Of a stretch of 64,000 nt of DNA, positions 1-7,829 are shown one piece after another (positions within the stretch are counted from its first letter, which is position 1; the number at the start of each line of letters is the position of its first letter). Under the pieces are notes generated by a model. The model was not told the DNA's origin and ran no database searches. It saw nothing but the letters and a program-made list of their open reading frames with translations. Both the position numbers and the translations under genes were made by a program. Origin of the DNA: Spirochaetaceae bacterium (lineage in GTDB: Bacteria > Spirochaetota > Spirochaetia > DSM-27196 > PWMO01); NCBI GenBank assembly GCA_007693945.1, contig RECP01000068.1:1-64000 (forward strand), written 5' to 3'.

Positions 1-2976
1 ACCGCGAGCTTTGCCCCCGGGGCCGGGAACTCGACGCTGCTTGATACGCACGCCAATGACTTTGCCACCGTGGCGGTCAGTAACGGGGTGAACGCGCGCT
101 TTCAGGATGCCAACACGATCGTGCTGGGGGCAATCACGGTGAGCGGAGCGCTCGAGGTGAGCTCGGGCGGAGATATCACGCAGAGCGCGGCGGTGACGGT
201 CGGGGGAACCGCAAACATCAACGCCGGGAACGGTCAGATTGACCTGGCCGGAGTCAACAACGATTTTGGCGGTGTGGTGACGCTGTCCAACGTCGGTGCG
301 GCCAACGGCATCACGATCAGGGATGTCGGCAATCTGAGTCTTGCCGGCATCAGCGCTCCACAGAACCTGACGCTGCAGGCCGGCGCAACAATCAGCCAGC
401 TGGGGGTGTTCGACGTAGCCGGCGATTTCACGATTGCCGGCGGAACGCTCGATACGGGCGGTAACGCGGTCCTCGTGGGGGGGAACTGGTTGAACAGCGG
501 GACCTTCCAGGCGGCCGGCGGCACGGTGACGTTCAACGGCGGGGTCATCCAGACGGTCAACTCCGGAGGCACCCCCGCGGGGCGCTTCAACAACGTAACC
601 GTCAGCGGCGGTGGAACCGTGCTGCGGGTTGCCGGCAGCGACTTCTACGTGGACGGTATCCTTACGGTTGCGGCGACAACTGTGGATCTTGCCGATCGGG
701 CCTTTGTGATCGATGAGCTCGCAAACAACGGTACGCTCGAGCTTGACGGTACGCAGTCCCAGACAATCAACAATCCGGATACCGCCTCCGGTCTGATCCG
801 CTACAAGGGCGCCATCGGCGGCACGCTGGGACTCTCCCAGTTTCACGATCTGGAAGTAAACCAGGCTGCACGCACCTTTACTCTGACACAGGACATCCGC
901 GTGCACCGTGACCTGATTATCACTCCAAACACAACATTGGATTCCGGAGGGTTCGACATAGCGGTCGGCCGACACTGGCGCAATCTGAACGGAAGCTTTG
1001 TTCCCGGAACCGGGACGGTGCTGTTCTTTGGCCCCGGTGGCATAGAGGTTCTGGGGCACAACGATTTCTACAACTTCTTCGCCACCATCGATGACCCGGA
1101 CCCGGATAACCGAGTCGCCACCGGCATCACCATCGAGTTTCAGGCCGCACGCGTGCAACGGGTGCTCACCGGGGGGACGTTTCGCGTCACCGGTGGTGCT
1201 GCGGGTTGGGACGGCATGGACCCGCCTGGAGGAACCGATCACATCACCCTCACCTCCACATCCCCAGGGCTGAATCGTGATACCGACTACTGGCGCTTTG
1301 ACCTTGACCCCGATCCTTCGACGTCGTTGGAACTTCTGTATGTCTACGTTGACTACAGCTGGGCCACGCCGTTCAGCATACCGATCCCTCCGGATACCGC
1401 GGTGTCGGACAGAACCGACGGTTGGACGAGCTTCATAAACGTTCTGACTGCCGAGACGGTGGATTTTTTCGGTACCGGCAAGATCGACCGCATTCTGATG
1501 ACCAGCGAGGTCGCGCTGAACATGGACTTCTCCGACGTGCCGATTGAGGTGGAGGGGTACGAACCGGTACCAAGCGGCATCCCGCCGCATCCTGCGACCC
1601 CGTTCTCGCCCGGGCCGGTGCAGACGCAGTTCTTCATCCACATCCAGCCGCGTGCGCACCTCGATACATTTTCGCGGCCACGCTGGAGGTTTGTGCGGCA
1701 GGAGACTCATTCGTTGCGTGACCAGGCTACCGGCAACTTCCTGGTAGTCATGGATGATGGGGCCGACTACGTGGAACTGGTCAACGGCGACGTCTGGGTT
1801 CGCCCGCTCGATGGGGCCGCGCCGGTTATTGGTTATACGCTGGCGGTTGCGGGACGCAATCAGGTCTTTGTGCACTTCTCCGAGCCGGTACAGCAAACCG
1901 GTGGTGGATCACTGACTGACGCCAACTTCGGCTACTCGGTGGGCGGTGTAAGTGTCACTGCGGCGGTTCCGGCACCGGGGGGTGTACTGGACCAGGATTG
2001 GCTGCTGACGCTCTCGGCTCCGGTGACCCCCGAGCACATCATCGATCAGGAAACCGTTCTGGTAAGCAATGTTGAGGACCTGGCTGAGGACTACACGCCG
2101 GATCCGGCCCCCAATGCGTTTGTGGCTCGGCCGGTCTGGCCGGCGGGACGGCACAGGGTTTCTGATCTGCTGCTCATACCGCCTGATCTGGAGTTGGTGA
2201 CCCCCGTGCTGGCGCGCGAGATCGGCATCCAGCGCGACGCGACGCGCGGCGGTATCGGGCTGATCCGCGACTTCGACGGGACGGCCTATCTGCAGCCGCG
2301 CGAGATCCTGCTGCAGGTGTTTGCCTCCGATCCCCCGATCAACCCGGCGACGCTGCGGCTGTTCTACGATTCGGCGGTCTCTCCGGCTCTGGTTCGCAAC
2401 AGACTCTGGTTGCCCGAGTTCAACCAGAGTCACTTCAGCGGTATCGTGCCGCTTCCCAACGCCGGCGGTCCCGGTGAAGCCGCCGGTGTTCCCGTTGCGG
2501 GCGGGCTGCGCGAGTACCAGTTGCTCGCGGATGATCCCAGAATCCGCAGCGGAGTAGCACTCGACTTCTTTCTGCGGGTAGTGGCAGGACCTCCGCCGCT
2601 GTACGCCGCGCGCGTCTTCAATCCCGGCTCGCCGAGCTGGTTCCGCAACGTTCGGCCGTTCTCGTTCAATATTGCCGAGGTGCTTCGTCAGCGCAGCTCG
2701 GTGAGCATCCTCAACAACGTGATCAATCCGGAGGCCGGCGAGCGCGCCTATCTGCACTACGAACTCGCGCGCGCCGGTACGGTCAGCATCAACGTCTTCA
2801 ACCTGGGCGGAGATCTCGTGGATGTTATCCATCGCGGCCGTCTGACCGCTGGTGAGCACTCTACCAGCTGGGACGGCACCAACCGCCAGGGACGCATAGT
2901 GGCGCGCGGCATATACTTCATCAGGATACGTGGTCCGGACATCGACGAGTTCCGCAAAGTGATGGTGGTGAAATGA
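1..2976 (+). CDS. Large beta-rich surface/secreted protein, 5' truncated, with FlgD-like C-terminal domain
   Basis: The reading frame is already open at base 1, so the true start lies upstream; 991 residues are visible. The first 350 or so residues are Gly/Asn/Thr/Val-rich with recurrent short strands (GNW, GGT, NNV), as in right-handed beta-helix or filamentous-haemagglutinin-like passengers. The middle resembles bacterial Ig-like modules. The last 75 residues (about 917-991) match the FlgD Ig-like / gliding-type sorting domain pattern: GTVSINVFNLGG, then SWDGTNRQG, then ARGIYFIRI and a short basic end. No autotransporter barrel is seen. Its stop overlaps the next gene's start (ATGA), so the two are co-translated. 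Likely an exported surface protein; ligand unknown. Confidence 0.75.
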   Translation, partial: TASFAPGAGNSTLLDTHANDFATVAVSNGVNARFQDANTIVLGAITVSGALEVSSGGDITQSAAVTVGGTANINAGNGQIDLAGVNNDFGGVVTLSNVGAANGITIRDVGNLSLAGISAPQNLTLQAGATISQLGVFDVAGDFTIAGGTLDTGGNAVLVGGNWLNSGTFQAAGGTVTFNGGVIQTVNSGGTPAGRFNNVTVSGGGTVLRVAGSDFYVDGILTVAATTVDLADRAFVIDELANNGTLELDGTQSQTINNPDTASGLIRYKGAIGGTLGLSQFHDLEVNQAARTFTLTQDIRVHRDLIITPNTTLDSGGFDIAVGRHWRNLNGSFVPGTGTVLFFGPGGIEVLGHNDFYNFFATIDDPDPDNRVATGITIEFQAARVQRVLTGGTFRVTGGAAGWDGMDPPGGTDHITLTSTSPGLNRDTDYWRFDLDPDPSTSLELLYVYVDYSWATPFSIPIPPDTAVSDRTDGWTSFINVLTAETVDFFGTGKIDRILMTSEVALNMDFSDVPIEVEGYEPVPSGIPPHPATPFSPGPVQTQFFIHIQPRAHLDTFSRPRWRFVRQETHSLRDQATGNFLVVMDDGADYVELVNGDVWVRPLDGAAPVIGYTLAVAGRNQVFVHFSEPVQQTGGGSLTDANFGYSVGGVSVTAAVPAPGGVLDQDWLLTLSAPVTPEHIIDQETVLVSNVEDLAEDYTPDPAPNAFVARPVWPAGRHRVSDLLLIPPDLELVTPVLAREIGIQRDATRGGIGLIRDFDGTAYLQPREILLQVFASDPPINPATLRLFYDSAVSPALVRNRLWLPEFNQSHFSGIVPLPNAGGPGEAAGVPVAGGLREYQLLADDPRIRSGVALDFFLRVVAGPPPLYAARVFNPGSPSWFRNVRPFSFNIAEVLRQRSSVSILNNVINPEAGERAYLHYELARAGTVSINVFNLGGDLVDVIHRGRLTAGEHSTSWDGTNRQGRIVARGIYFIRIRGPDIDEFRKVMVVK

Positions 2977-3437
2977 AGCAAGGCAAGAGATTCCAGCCGG
3001 TGGGGCTTGTTGCCGCGCTGGCTGCTGTGATTGCAGCCGCGGGGTTGCCGGTCATGTTGCCCGGCTGCGACGTCAACGGGGCGCTGCGTGAGGATTTCTC
3101 CTATCGTCTGACGGTCACTATTGCGGCAGCCGAGGGGGTCATACTTGATTCGCCGGCGCCGCTGGTGCGGATTCTCGATCCGCCGGTTGATCTGCCGGAA
3201 ACCGACGGCGTGTACGTGCTGGAGGAAGACCCTGATTATGCCGAGCCGCCGCGGGTTATCGAGATCCGGACGGGCAGCAGCGCGGCGCTGGTGGACGATC
3301 AGTTCTTCTCGGTTACCGTCACCTATCGCGAGCTCGGCACGCTCCCGGTTGCAAAACGCACCCTGTTCCGCGCGCGTCGCGAAGCAGGCGACGGCGCTGT
3401 CGCGGAGATCTGGACCCAGGTCGTGGTGCCGCAGTAA
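2973..3437 (+). CDS. Small predicted lipoprotein
   Basis: A 154-residue protein with a basic N-terminus, a hydrophobic stretch at about residues 10-28 and a lipobox-like LPGC at about 29-32, so it should be a lipid-anchored envelope protein. The remainder has no family I recognise; it is rich in short beta-type segments. It starts inside the stop codon of the large surface protein upstream (ATGA overlap), which suggests the two are made together and perhaps function together on the cell surface. No ribosome site is needed beyond coupling. The product is called from the signal sequence and context only. Confidence 0.7.
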   Translation: MKQGKRFQPVGLVAALAAVIAAAGLPVMLPGCDVNGALREDFSYRLTVTIAAAEGVILDSPAPLVRILDPPVDLPETDGVYVLEEDPDYAEPPRVIEIRTGSSAALVDDQFFSVTVTYRELGTLPVAKRTLFRARREAGDGAVAEIWTQVVVPQ

Positions 3438-3465
3438 CACCTCGCCGGTAACCTGGCTGATCCTG

Positions 3466-3918
3466 CTACAAAACCTCCAGGACTTCCTTTGCGTGTTCGG
3501 CCGGACTGACCTTGGGAAAGGCCTTGATCACCGTGCCGTTTTCATCGATCACAAAGGTTGAGCGCAGGATGCCTTCGTAGGTCTTGCCGTACATCTTACG
3601 CTCACCCCAGGCTCCGAAGGCCTGGATGACCTGCTTGTCCGGATCGCTCAACAGATCAAACGGCAGCTGGTACTTGCTGCGGAAGCTCGTATGGGCAGCC
3701 TGCGTGTCGGCGCTGATTCCGAGTACCACCGCACCCCTGTCGAGGATTGCCTGGTGATTATCGCGGAAGCTGCACGCCTCCTTCGTGCATCCCGGCGTGT
3801 CGTCCTTGGGGTAGAAGTAGACAACGACCTTGCGTCCGGCAAAGTCCGACAGCGAAACCTCGGTGCCGTCCTGATTCCTGAGTGTGAATGCTGGAGCCTG
3901 TGTGCCCTCGGTGATCAT
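3466..3918 (-). CDS. bcp: Thioredoxin-dependent thiol peroxidase (Bcp/PrxQ peroxiredoxin)
   Basis: A 150-residue peroxiredoxin of normal length for the Bcp family, which reduces hydroperoxides with thioredoxin as electron donor in the cytoplasm. The active-site segment YPKDDTPGCTKEACSFRD at about residues 36-53 carries the peroxidatic Cys in TPGCT and a second Cys five residues on, the pattern of atypical two-Cys Bcp enzymes. The conserved downstream RSTFVID segment is also present. The start ATG is preceded by GGAGG at good spacing. It is divergent from the glycosyltransferase gene and convergent with the lipoprotein gene. Confidence 0.95.
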   Translation of the reverse strand: MITEGTQAPAFTLRNQDGTEVSLSDFAGRKVVVYFYPKDDTPGCTKEACSFRDNHQAILDRGAVVLGISADTQAAHTSFRSKYQLPFDLLSDPDKQVIQAFGAWGERKMYGKTYEGILRSTFVIDENGTVIKAFPKVSPAEHAKEVLEVL

Positions 3919-4032
3919 CTGTTCCTCCGATCTCGATTGTGATATGTAACAAAATACCGTCGTCGGGCCGCTCTGGAAAGCAGAATCCGGTGGTGCCGAT
4001 TCTGTTGTTTGCAGCGTTATAGTGGAGGTTCG

Positions 4033-4881
4033 ATGAAAGACTCGGTCTCAGTGGTAATTCCGGTCTACAACCGTTTCGGCATGCTGTTGCAGGCGCTTGA
4101 AAGCGTATGCGGGCAGACGGCGGGCCCGCGGGAGATTGTGGTGGTCGATGACGGGTCGCGCGATATCGATGCCGGCCGCCTGACGGCGCTGCGGGCGCTT
4201 GATCCGCGTATCGATTACCTGCGCATCGCGCATTGCGGCATGCCCGGGGCGGTTCGCAACGCCGGTGCTGCGCGCTGCAGTGGTGAGTGGATTGCCCTGC
4301 TGGACTGCGACGATATCTGGCACCCGGACAAGCTGGCGCTGCAGCTGGAATGCGCCGCGGCCAACCCGTCGGCGCCGCTGGTCCACACTCGCGAGCGCTG
4401 GCTGCGAGACGGCCGCGAGATCCCGCAGACGGGCCAGAGGCATCTTCGCACTGGTTGGGTCTTCGCGGACGCGCTCGTGAAGTGCACAATCGGGCCCTCG
4501 ACGGCAATTATGCGCCGTGCGCTGTACAGCAGACTCGGCGGTTTCCGCAGCGACATGGAGGTTGCCGAGGATTACGAGTTCTGGCTGCGCGTAACGGCGC
4601 GTTATCCGGTTGCCTACGTCGACCGGCCGCTGGTGGACAAGCGCGCCGGTCACGGTGATCAGCTCTCCGAGAAACACGGTCAGATCGAGCGCTTCCGGAT
4701 CGAGGGACTGCTGCGGCTCGTGGAGCAGAACTACTTCAGTTTCGACTCCGGGCTGCAGGCGCTCGCGCGCGCCGAGTTGGCTCGCAAGTGCGCCATCTAT
4801 GCCGCGGGCGCCGCCAAACGGGGACGTCACGCGGAGGCCGATCGGTTCCGCGCACTCGCCCGTGGCTACAGCGCGCGCTGA
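4033..4881 (+). CDS. Family 2 glycosyltransferase
   Basis: A 282-residue GT-A fold transferase. The N-terminal VSVVIPVYNR, the VVVDDGSRD nucleotide-sugar site and the metal-binding DCDD near residue 97 are typical of GT2 enzymes, and VAEDYEFWLR fits the usual acceptor-site ED motif. No membrane segment is seen, so it probably acts at the inner face of the membrane on a lipid or glycan acceptor; donor and acceptor are unknown. I chose the ATG at 4033 because GGAGG lies at 4024-4028; an upstream in-frame TTG at 4009 has no site. Its 3' end overlaps the convergent gene by 16 bases. Confidence 0.88.
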   Translation: MKDSVSVVIPVYNRFGMLLQALESVCGQTAGPREIVVVDDGSRDIDAGRLTALRALDPRIDYLRIAHCGMPGAVRNAGAARCSGEWIALLDCDDIWHPDKLALQLECAAANPSAPLVHTRERWLRDGREIPQTGQRHLRTGWVFADALVKCTIGPSTAIMRRALYSRLGGFRSDMEVAEDYEFWLRVTARYPVAYVDRPLVDKRAGHGDQLSEKHGQIERFRIEGLLRLVEQNYFSFDSGLQALARAELARKCAIYAAGAAKRGRHAEADRFRALARGYSAR

Positions 4882-6023
4882 TAGACGCGGTGAGTCTTGT
4901 AGACGCGGCCGCCCAGATCACGCATGGCAGCCAGCATCAGCTCCGTAGTTTCGGCAATCTGGGTCATCTCGGCGCTGAGTACACCGCGCTCGCGCAGGCT
5001 GCGCTCGATGGTAGAGAACAGCAGCGCCGTTCCACCCTGGTTGCGGAACTCGGGCAGAATACCGACCCCGTTGATGATGAACGTGCGCGTGCGCTTCCTG
5101 GCGCGCAGAATGCGGCACAGACTCAGCGGGTTCAGCCGGCCGCCGGCGCGCTGCAGCGCACGCGTGACGTCGGGAAACCCGAGGATGAAGCCGACTATCT
5201 GGTCGTCACGCCGCATCACCTTGATCAGGCCGGGATCGGTAACCAGCAGCAGGTCATCGGTCAGCTCTTTCAGTTCGCGTTCGGTCAGCGGTACAAACTC
5301 ATCGTGGTCTTCCCACGATTGGTTGTAGATGCGGCCGATCTCCGCCGCCGCGGCGCGAAACTCGCGCCGGTTACGGAACTGCGGCACACGGAAGCGGTTG
5401 CGTTTCATCACCAGTTCCATGACCCTTTGCTGCTTCTGTGACGGTGTGAACTGTGCGGCTATCAGTTCGGCCGAGACGAAATCCTTGTATTTGCTGAAGC
5501 CGGCACCCTCGATCAGCGGGCGGTAGTAGCTGAACGTGTAGTTCATCATGGTCATGGCCGCTGGCCTTTCAAAGCCGTCGATCAGGATACCGGCCCCGGT
5601 AAAGCCGGAGAAACCTTGCGGGCCAATGAGGCGCGTCAGGCCGCGCTTGTGGGCCCACTGCGCGGCAAAATCAAAGACTGCCGTCGCCACCTGAGGATCA
5701 TTTTCGGTGTCAAAGAAGTAGAAGCGCGCGTCACGCTTGCTGCGGTACTGGTTGAAGCGCCGGGGCTCCAGAAGCGCAAACCGGGCGACGGTACGGCAGC
5801 CTGTACCGCTGCCGCGCCGTACCAGGAAACACGCACCGTCGGAGTGCTCGAAGAACGGGTGTTCCGCGGCGATGATGCGCCGCAGTCCGCGGTCAAACCA
5901 CGGTACCCAGCAGGGGCAGTTGCGGTAGAGCCGTTTGGGAAAGTCGCAGAACTCGCGAACCGCGCCGCGCTCGGATATCGAAACCTGACGGATATCGATT
6001 TGGCCTTCTGATGAGCCTTTCAT
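4866..6023 (-). CDS. GNAT-like N-acetyltransferase family protein (YghO-like)
   Basis: A 385-residue protein resembling the YghO-type group of large GNAT-fold proteins found in many environmental bacteria. Visible hallmarks are RQVSISERGAVREFCDFP at the start, a central GPQGFSGF segment, YYRPLIEGAGFSKYKD, and a C-terminal GNAT-like IINGVGILPEFRNQGGTALL, which looks like the acetyl-CoA pyrophosphate loop. The substrate is not known for the family. The ATG at 6023 is preferred over an ORF start 42 bases upstream because homology-like sequence begins soon after it, though no strong ribosome site is visible. It overlaps the convergent glycosyltransferase end. Confidence 0.75.
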   Translation of the reverse strand: MKGSSEGQIDIRQVSISERGAVREFCDFPKRLYRNCPCWVPWFDRGLRRIIAAEHPFFEHSDGACFLVRRGSGTGCRTVARFALLEPRRFNQYRSKRDARFYFFDTENDPQVATAVFDFAAQWAHKRGLTRLIGPQGFSGFTGAGILIDGFERPAAMTMMNYTFSYYRPLIEGAGFSKYKDFVSAELIAAQFTPSQKQQRVMELVMKRNRFRVPQFRNRREFRAAAAEIGRIYNQSWEDHDEFVPLTERELKELTDDLLLVTDPGLIKVMRRDDQIVGFILGFPDVTRALQRAGGRLNPLSLCRILRARKRTRTFIINGVGILPEFRNQGGTALLFSTIERSLRERGVLSAEMTQIAETTELMLAAMRDLGGRVYKTHRVYQRAL

Positions 6024-6123
6024 CACGATGTTCCAGACTATAGCGGTCAAGTGCGGCCCAGGCAAGCGGTGCGACGGGCGCGCAAGTGGATATTGCGCTC
6101 AACGCGCGCTACATTGTAGCTCA

Positions 6124-6837
6124 ATGAGGTATCATCGCGCCGTTGTGGCGCTGATTGTAGTGCTGCTCAGCGCGTGTTCGGTGCGGCAGGAAATGACGCT
6201 GTCGCGCAGTGGAGCAGGGCAGGCCACGGTGAGCGTGGAGCTGCACCGCGTTCTGGTCGAGTATCTGGCGGACCTCTCCGGGTTTACCGGCGGTTCGATG
6301 CAGATCTTCGATCTGGCCGCGCTGGAGGAGCGCTTTGCCGCCGAGCCGGGAGTGGAATTACTGTCGGCAACCGTTCCTAATGCACATCAGCTGCGGCTGC
6401 GGGTCAGGTTTGCCGATATTGCGCGCGTGTTCGACGCTCAGTCGGGCGTCGTGCGTGAGGTGTTTACCTTTTCCGAGGATGGGGAGCAGCGCCGGCTGCA
6501 GATCCGGCTTACGCCGCACAGTGTCCGTGCCCTGATGGGGTTCTCGCCGGCGTCGGATTCCATGCTGGCCGACATACTGCTGCCACCCGTCGATCAACCG
6601 ATGCGCGAAGCGGATTACGTCGATTATCTGGCCTGGGCACTGGAGGAGTACCAGCGCCAGACGCCCATCGCCACCATCATCCGCAACGCCGCAATCCGCG
6701 TGGAAATAGAACCTGAAGGGCGAATCGTGAGCCAACGCGGCGGACGCACTGAGGGCAACCGCGTCATCTTTGAGATTCCGGTTGTGCAGCTGCTTACGGT
6801 TCGCGACGCGCTCGAGTATTCGTTGACTTTCCGCTGA
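6124..6837 (+). CDS. Predicted lipoprotein of unknown function
   Basis: A 237-residue protein with N-terminal MRYHRAVVALIVVLLSAC: a short basic region, a hydrophobic core and a good lipobox (LSAC), so it is very likely an outer- or inner-membrane-anchored lipoprotein. The rest has alternating strands and helices without a family I can name. I chose the ATG at 6124 because the signal peptide begins there. No Shine-Dalgarno sequence is visible; TACATT at 6110-6115 with TGGATA 17 bases upstream could be a weak promoter placing the transcript start at the ATG. It stands alone, convergent with the aldo/keto reductase. Confidence 0.75.
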   Translation: MRYHRAVVALIVVLLSACSVRQEMTLSRSGAGQATVSVELHRVLVEYLADLSGFTGGSMQIFDLAALEERFAAEPGVELLSATVPNAHQLRLRVRFADIARVFDAQSGVVREVFTFSEDGEQRRLQIRLTPHSVRALMGFSPASDSMLADILLPPVDQPMREADYVDYLAWALEEYQRQTPIATIIRNAAIRVEIEPEGRIVSQRGGRTEGNRVIFEIPVVQLLTVRDALEYSLTFR

Positions 6838-6846
6838 TGCGGATGC

Positions 6847-7797
6847 TCAGATGACGGGCGCCACGTGCTGCTTGTACGCCTTGTCTATCAGCCCGAGCTC
6901 GTCAGGCGTGAGCTCCCATTCGCCGGCACCGGCGTTGCCGCTTGCCTGGTCGGCGTTTCTGGCGCCTACCAGGGCGCAGGTCACACCGCCGTCGCGGAGC
7001 GCCCAGTTGATTGCCACCTGGGCCACCGGGCGGTTACGTTGGGCGGCGATGCCGCGCAGGGTGTCGAGCAGTTGCTGGATTGGCGTCCAGAGCGGCTCGC
7101 GGAAGAAATCGTAGAATCTGGAGCGCTCGTCGCCGGGTGCGAACTGCGGAATCTGGCCGAACTTGCCGGTCAGCACGCCGCCGGCCAGCGAGCCGTAGCC
7201 CAGCGTGCCGATACCGTGCTCGCGGCAGTAGGGCAGCAGGTGTGACTCTATCTTGCGGTTCAACAGCGAATAGGGCGGCTGCAGACTGACCAGCTCGAAC
7301 TCGCGCCGCACCGCATCCATCAGCGCCGGCTTGAAGTTGGAGACGCCCAGGTAGCGGAACTTGCCGGCCTCATTGATGCGCTTGAGTTCCGCCAGAGTAT
7401 CCTCGATTGGCGTGGCGCTGTCGGGCCAGTGAATCTGGTAGAGATCGATGGTATCAACGCCCAGCCGATGCAGCGAGTCGTCGACCTCGCGTCGGACGGA
7501 TTCCGGCTTCAGGTTGCGAATGAACTGTCCGTCGCGGCGCACGATACCGACCTTGGTTGCCACCACCACTTCGTCGCGGCGCCCGGCAATTGCCTTCCCG
7601 ACCATCGTTTCAGCGTGGCCGGCGCCGTAGGCCGGCGCGGTGTCAATCAGGTTGATGCCGTGATCGATGGCCGCCTGAATCGCGCGGATCGACTGCTGAT
7701 CGTCAACCGCGCCCCAGAAGTCGGCCCCGGTGGCCCAGGTGCCGCAACCGACTACCGAAACCTCCAGATCGGAACTGCCTAATCGTCGTGTACGCAT
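6847..7797 (-). CDS. Aldo/keto reductase
   Basis: A 316-residue NAD(P)H-dependent aldo/keto reductase, the usual TIM-barrel length. The catalytic Asp and Tyr are in LIDTAPAYGAGHAE, the Lys in VVATKVG and the His in LYQIHWPDS; ALVGARNADQ near the C-terminus is the cofactor-phosphate segment. It should reduce a carbonyl or sugar substrate in the cytosol; specificity cannot be read. The ATG at 7797 is chosen because GGGAGG precedes it; the open frame extends 34 codons further without support. It may be co-transcribed with the cyclase gene upstream, 32 bases away. Confidence 0.93.
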   Translation of the reverse strand: MRTRRLGSSDLEVSVVGCGTWATGADFWGAVDDQQSIRAIQAAIDHGINLIDTAPAYGAGHAETMVGKAIAGRRDEVVVATKVGIVRRDGQFIRNLKPESVRREVDDSLHRLGVDTIDLYQIHWPDSATPIEDTLAELKRINEAGKFRYLGVSNFKPALMDAVRREFELVSLQPPYSLLNRKIESHLLPYCREHGIGTLGYGSLAGGVLTGKFGQIPQFAPGDERSRFYDFFREPLWTPIQQLLDTLRGIAAQRNRPVAQVAINWALRDGGVTCALVGARNADQASGNAGAGEWELTPDELGLIDKAYKQHVAPVI

Positions 7798-7829
7798 GTC
7801 TGACTCTGCCTCCCATTTCCTGGCGGTGA

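Noticed and set aside
1909-2859. 316-codon antisense frame under the surface-protein gene
   Set aside because: Low-complexity shadow (many Arg, Gly, Gln) opposite a well-formed FlgD-like C-terminus.
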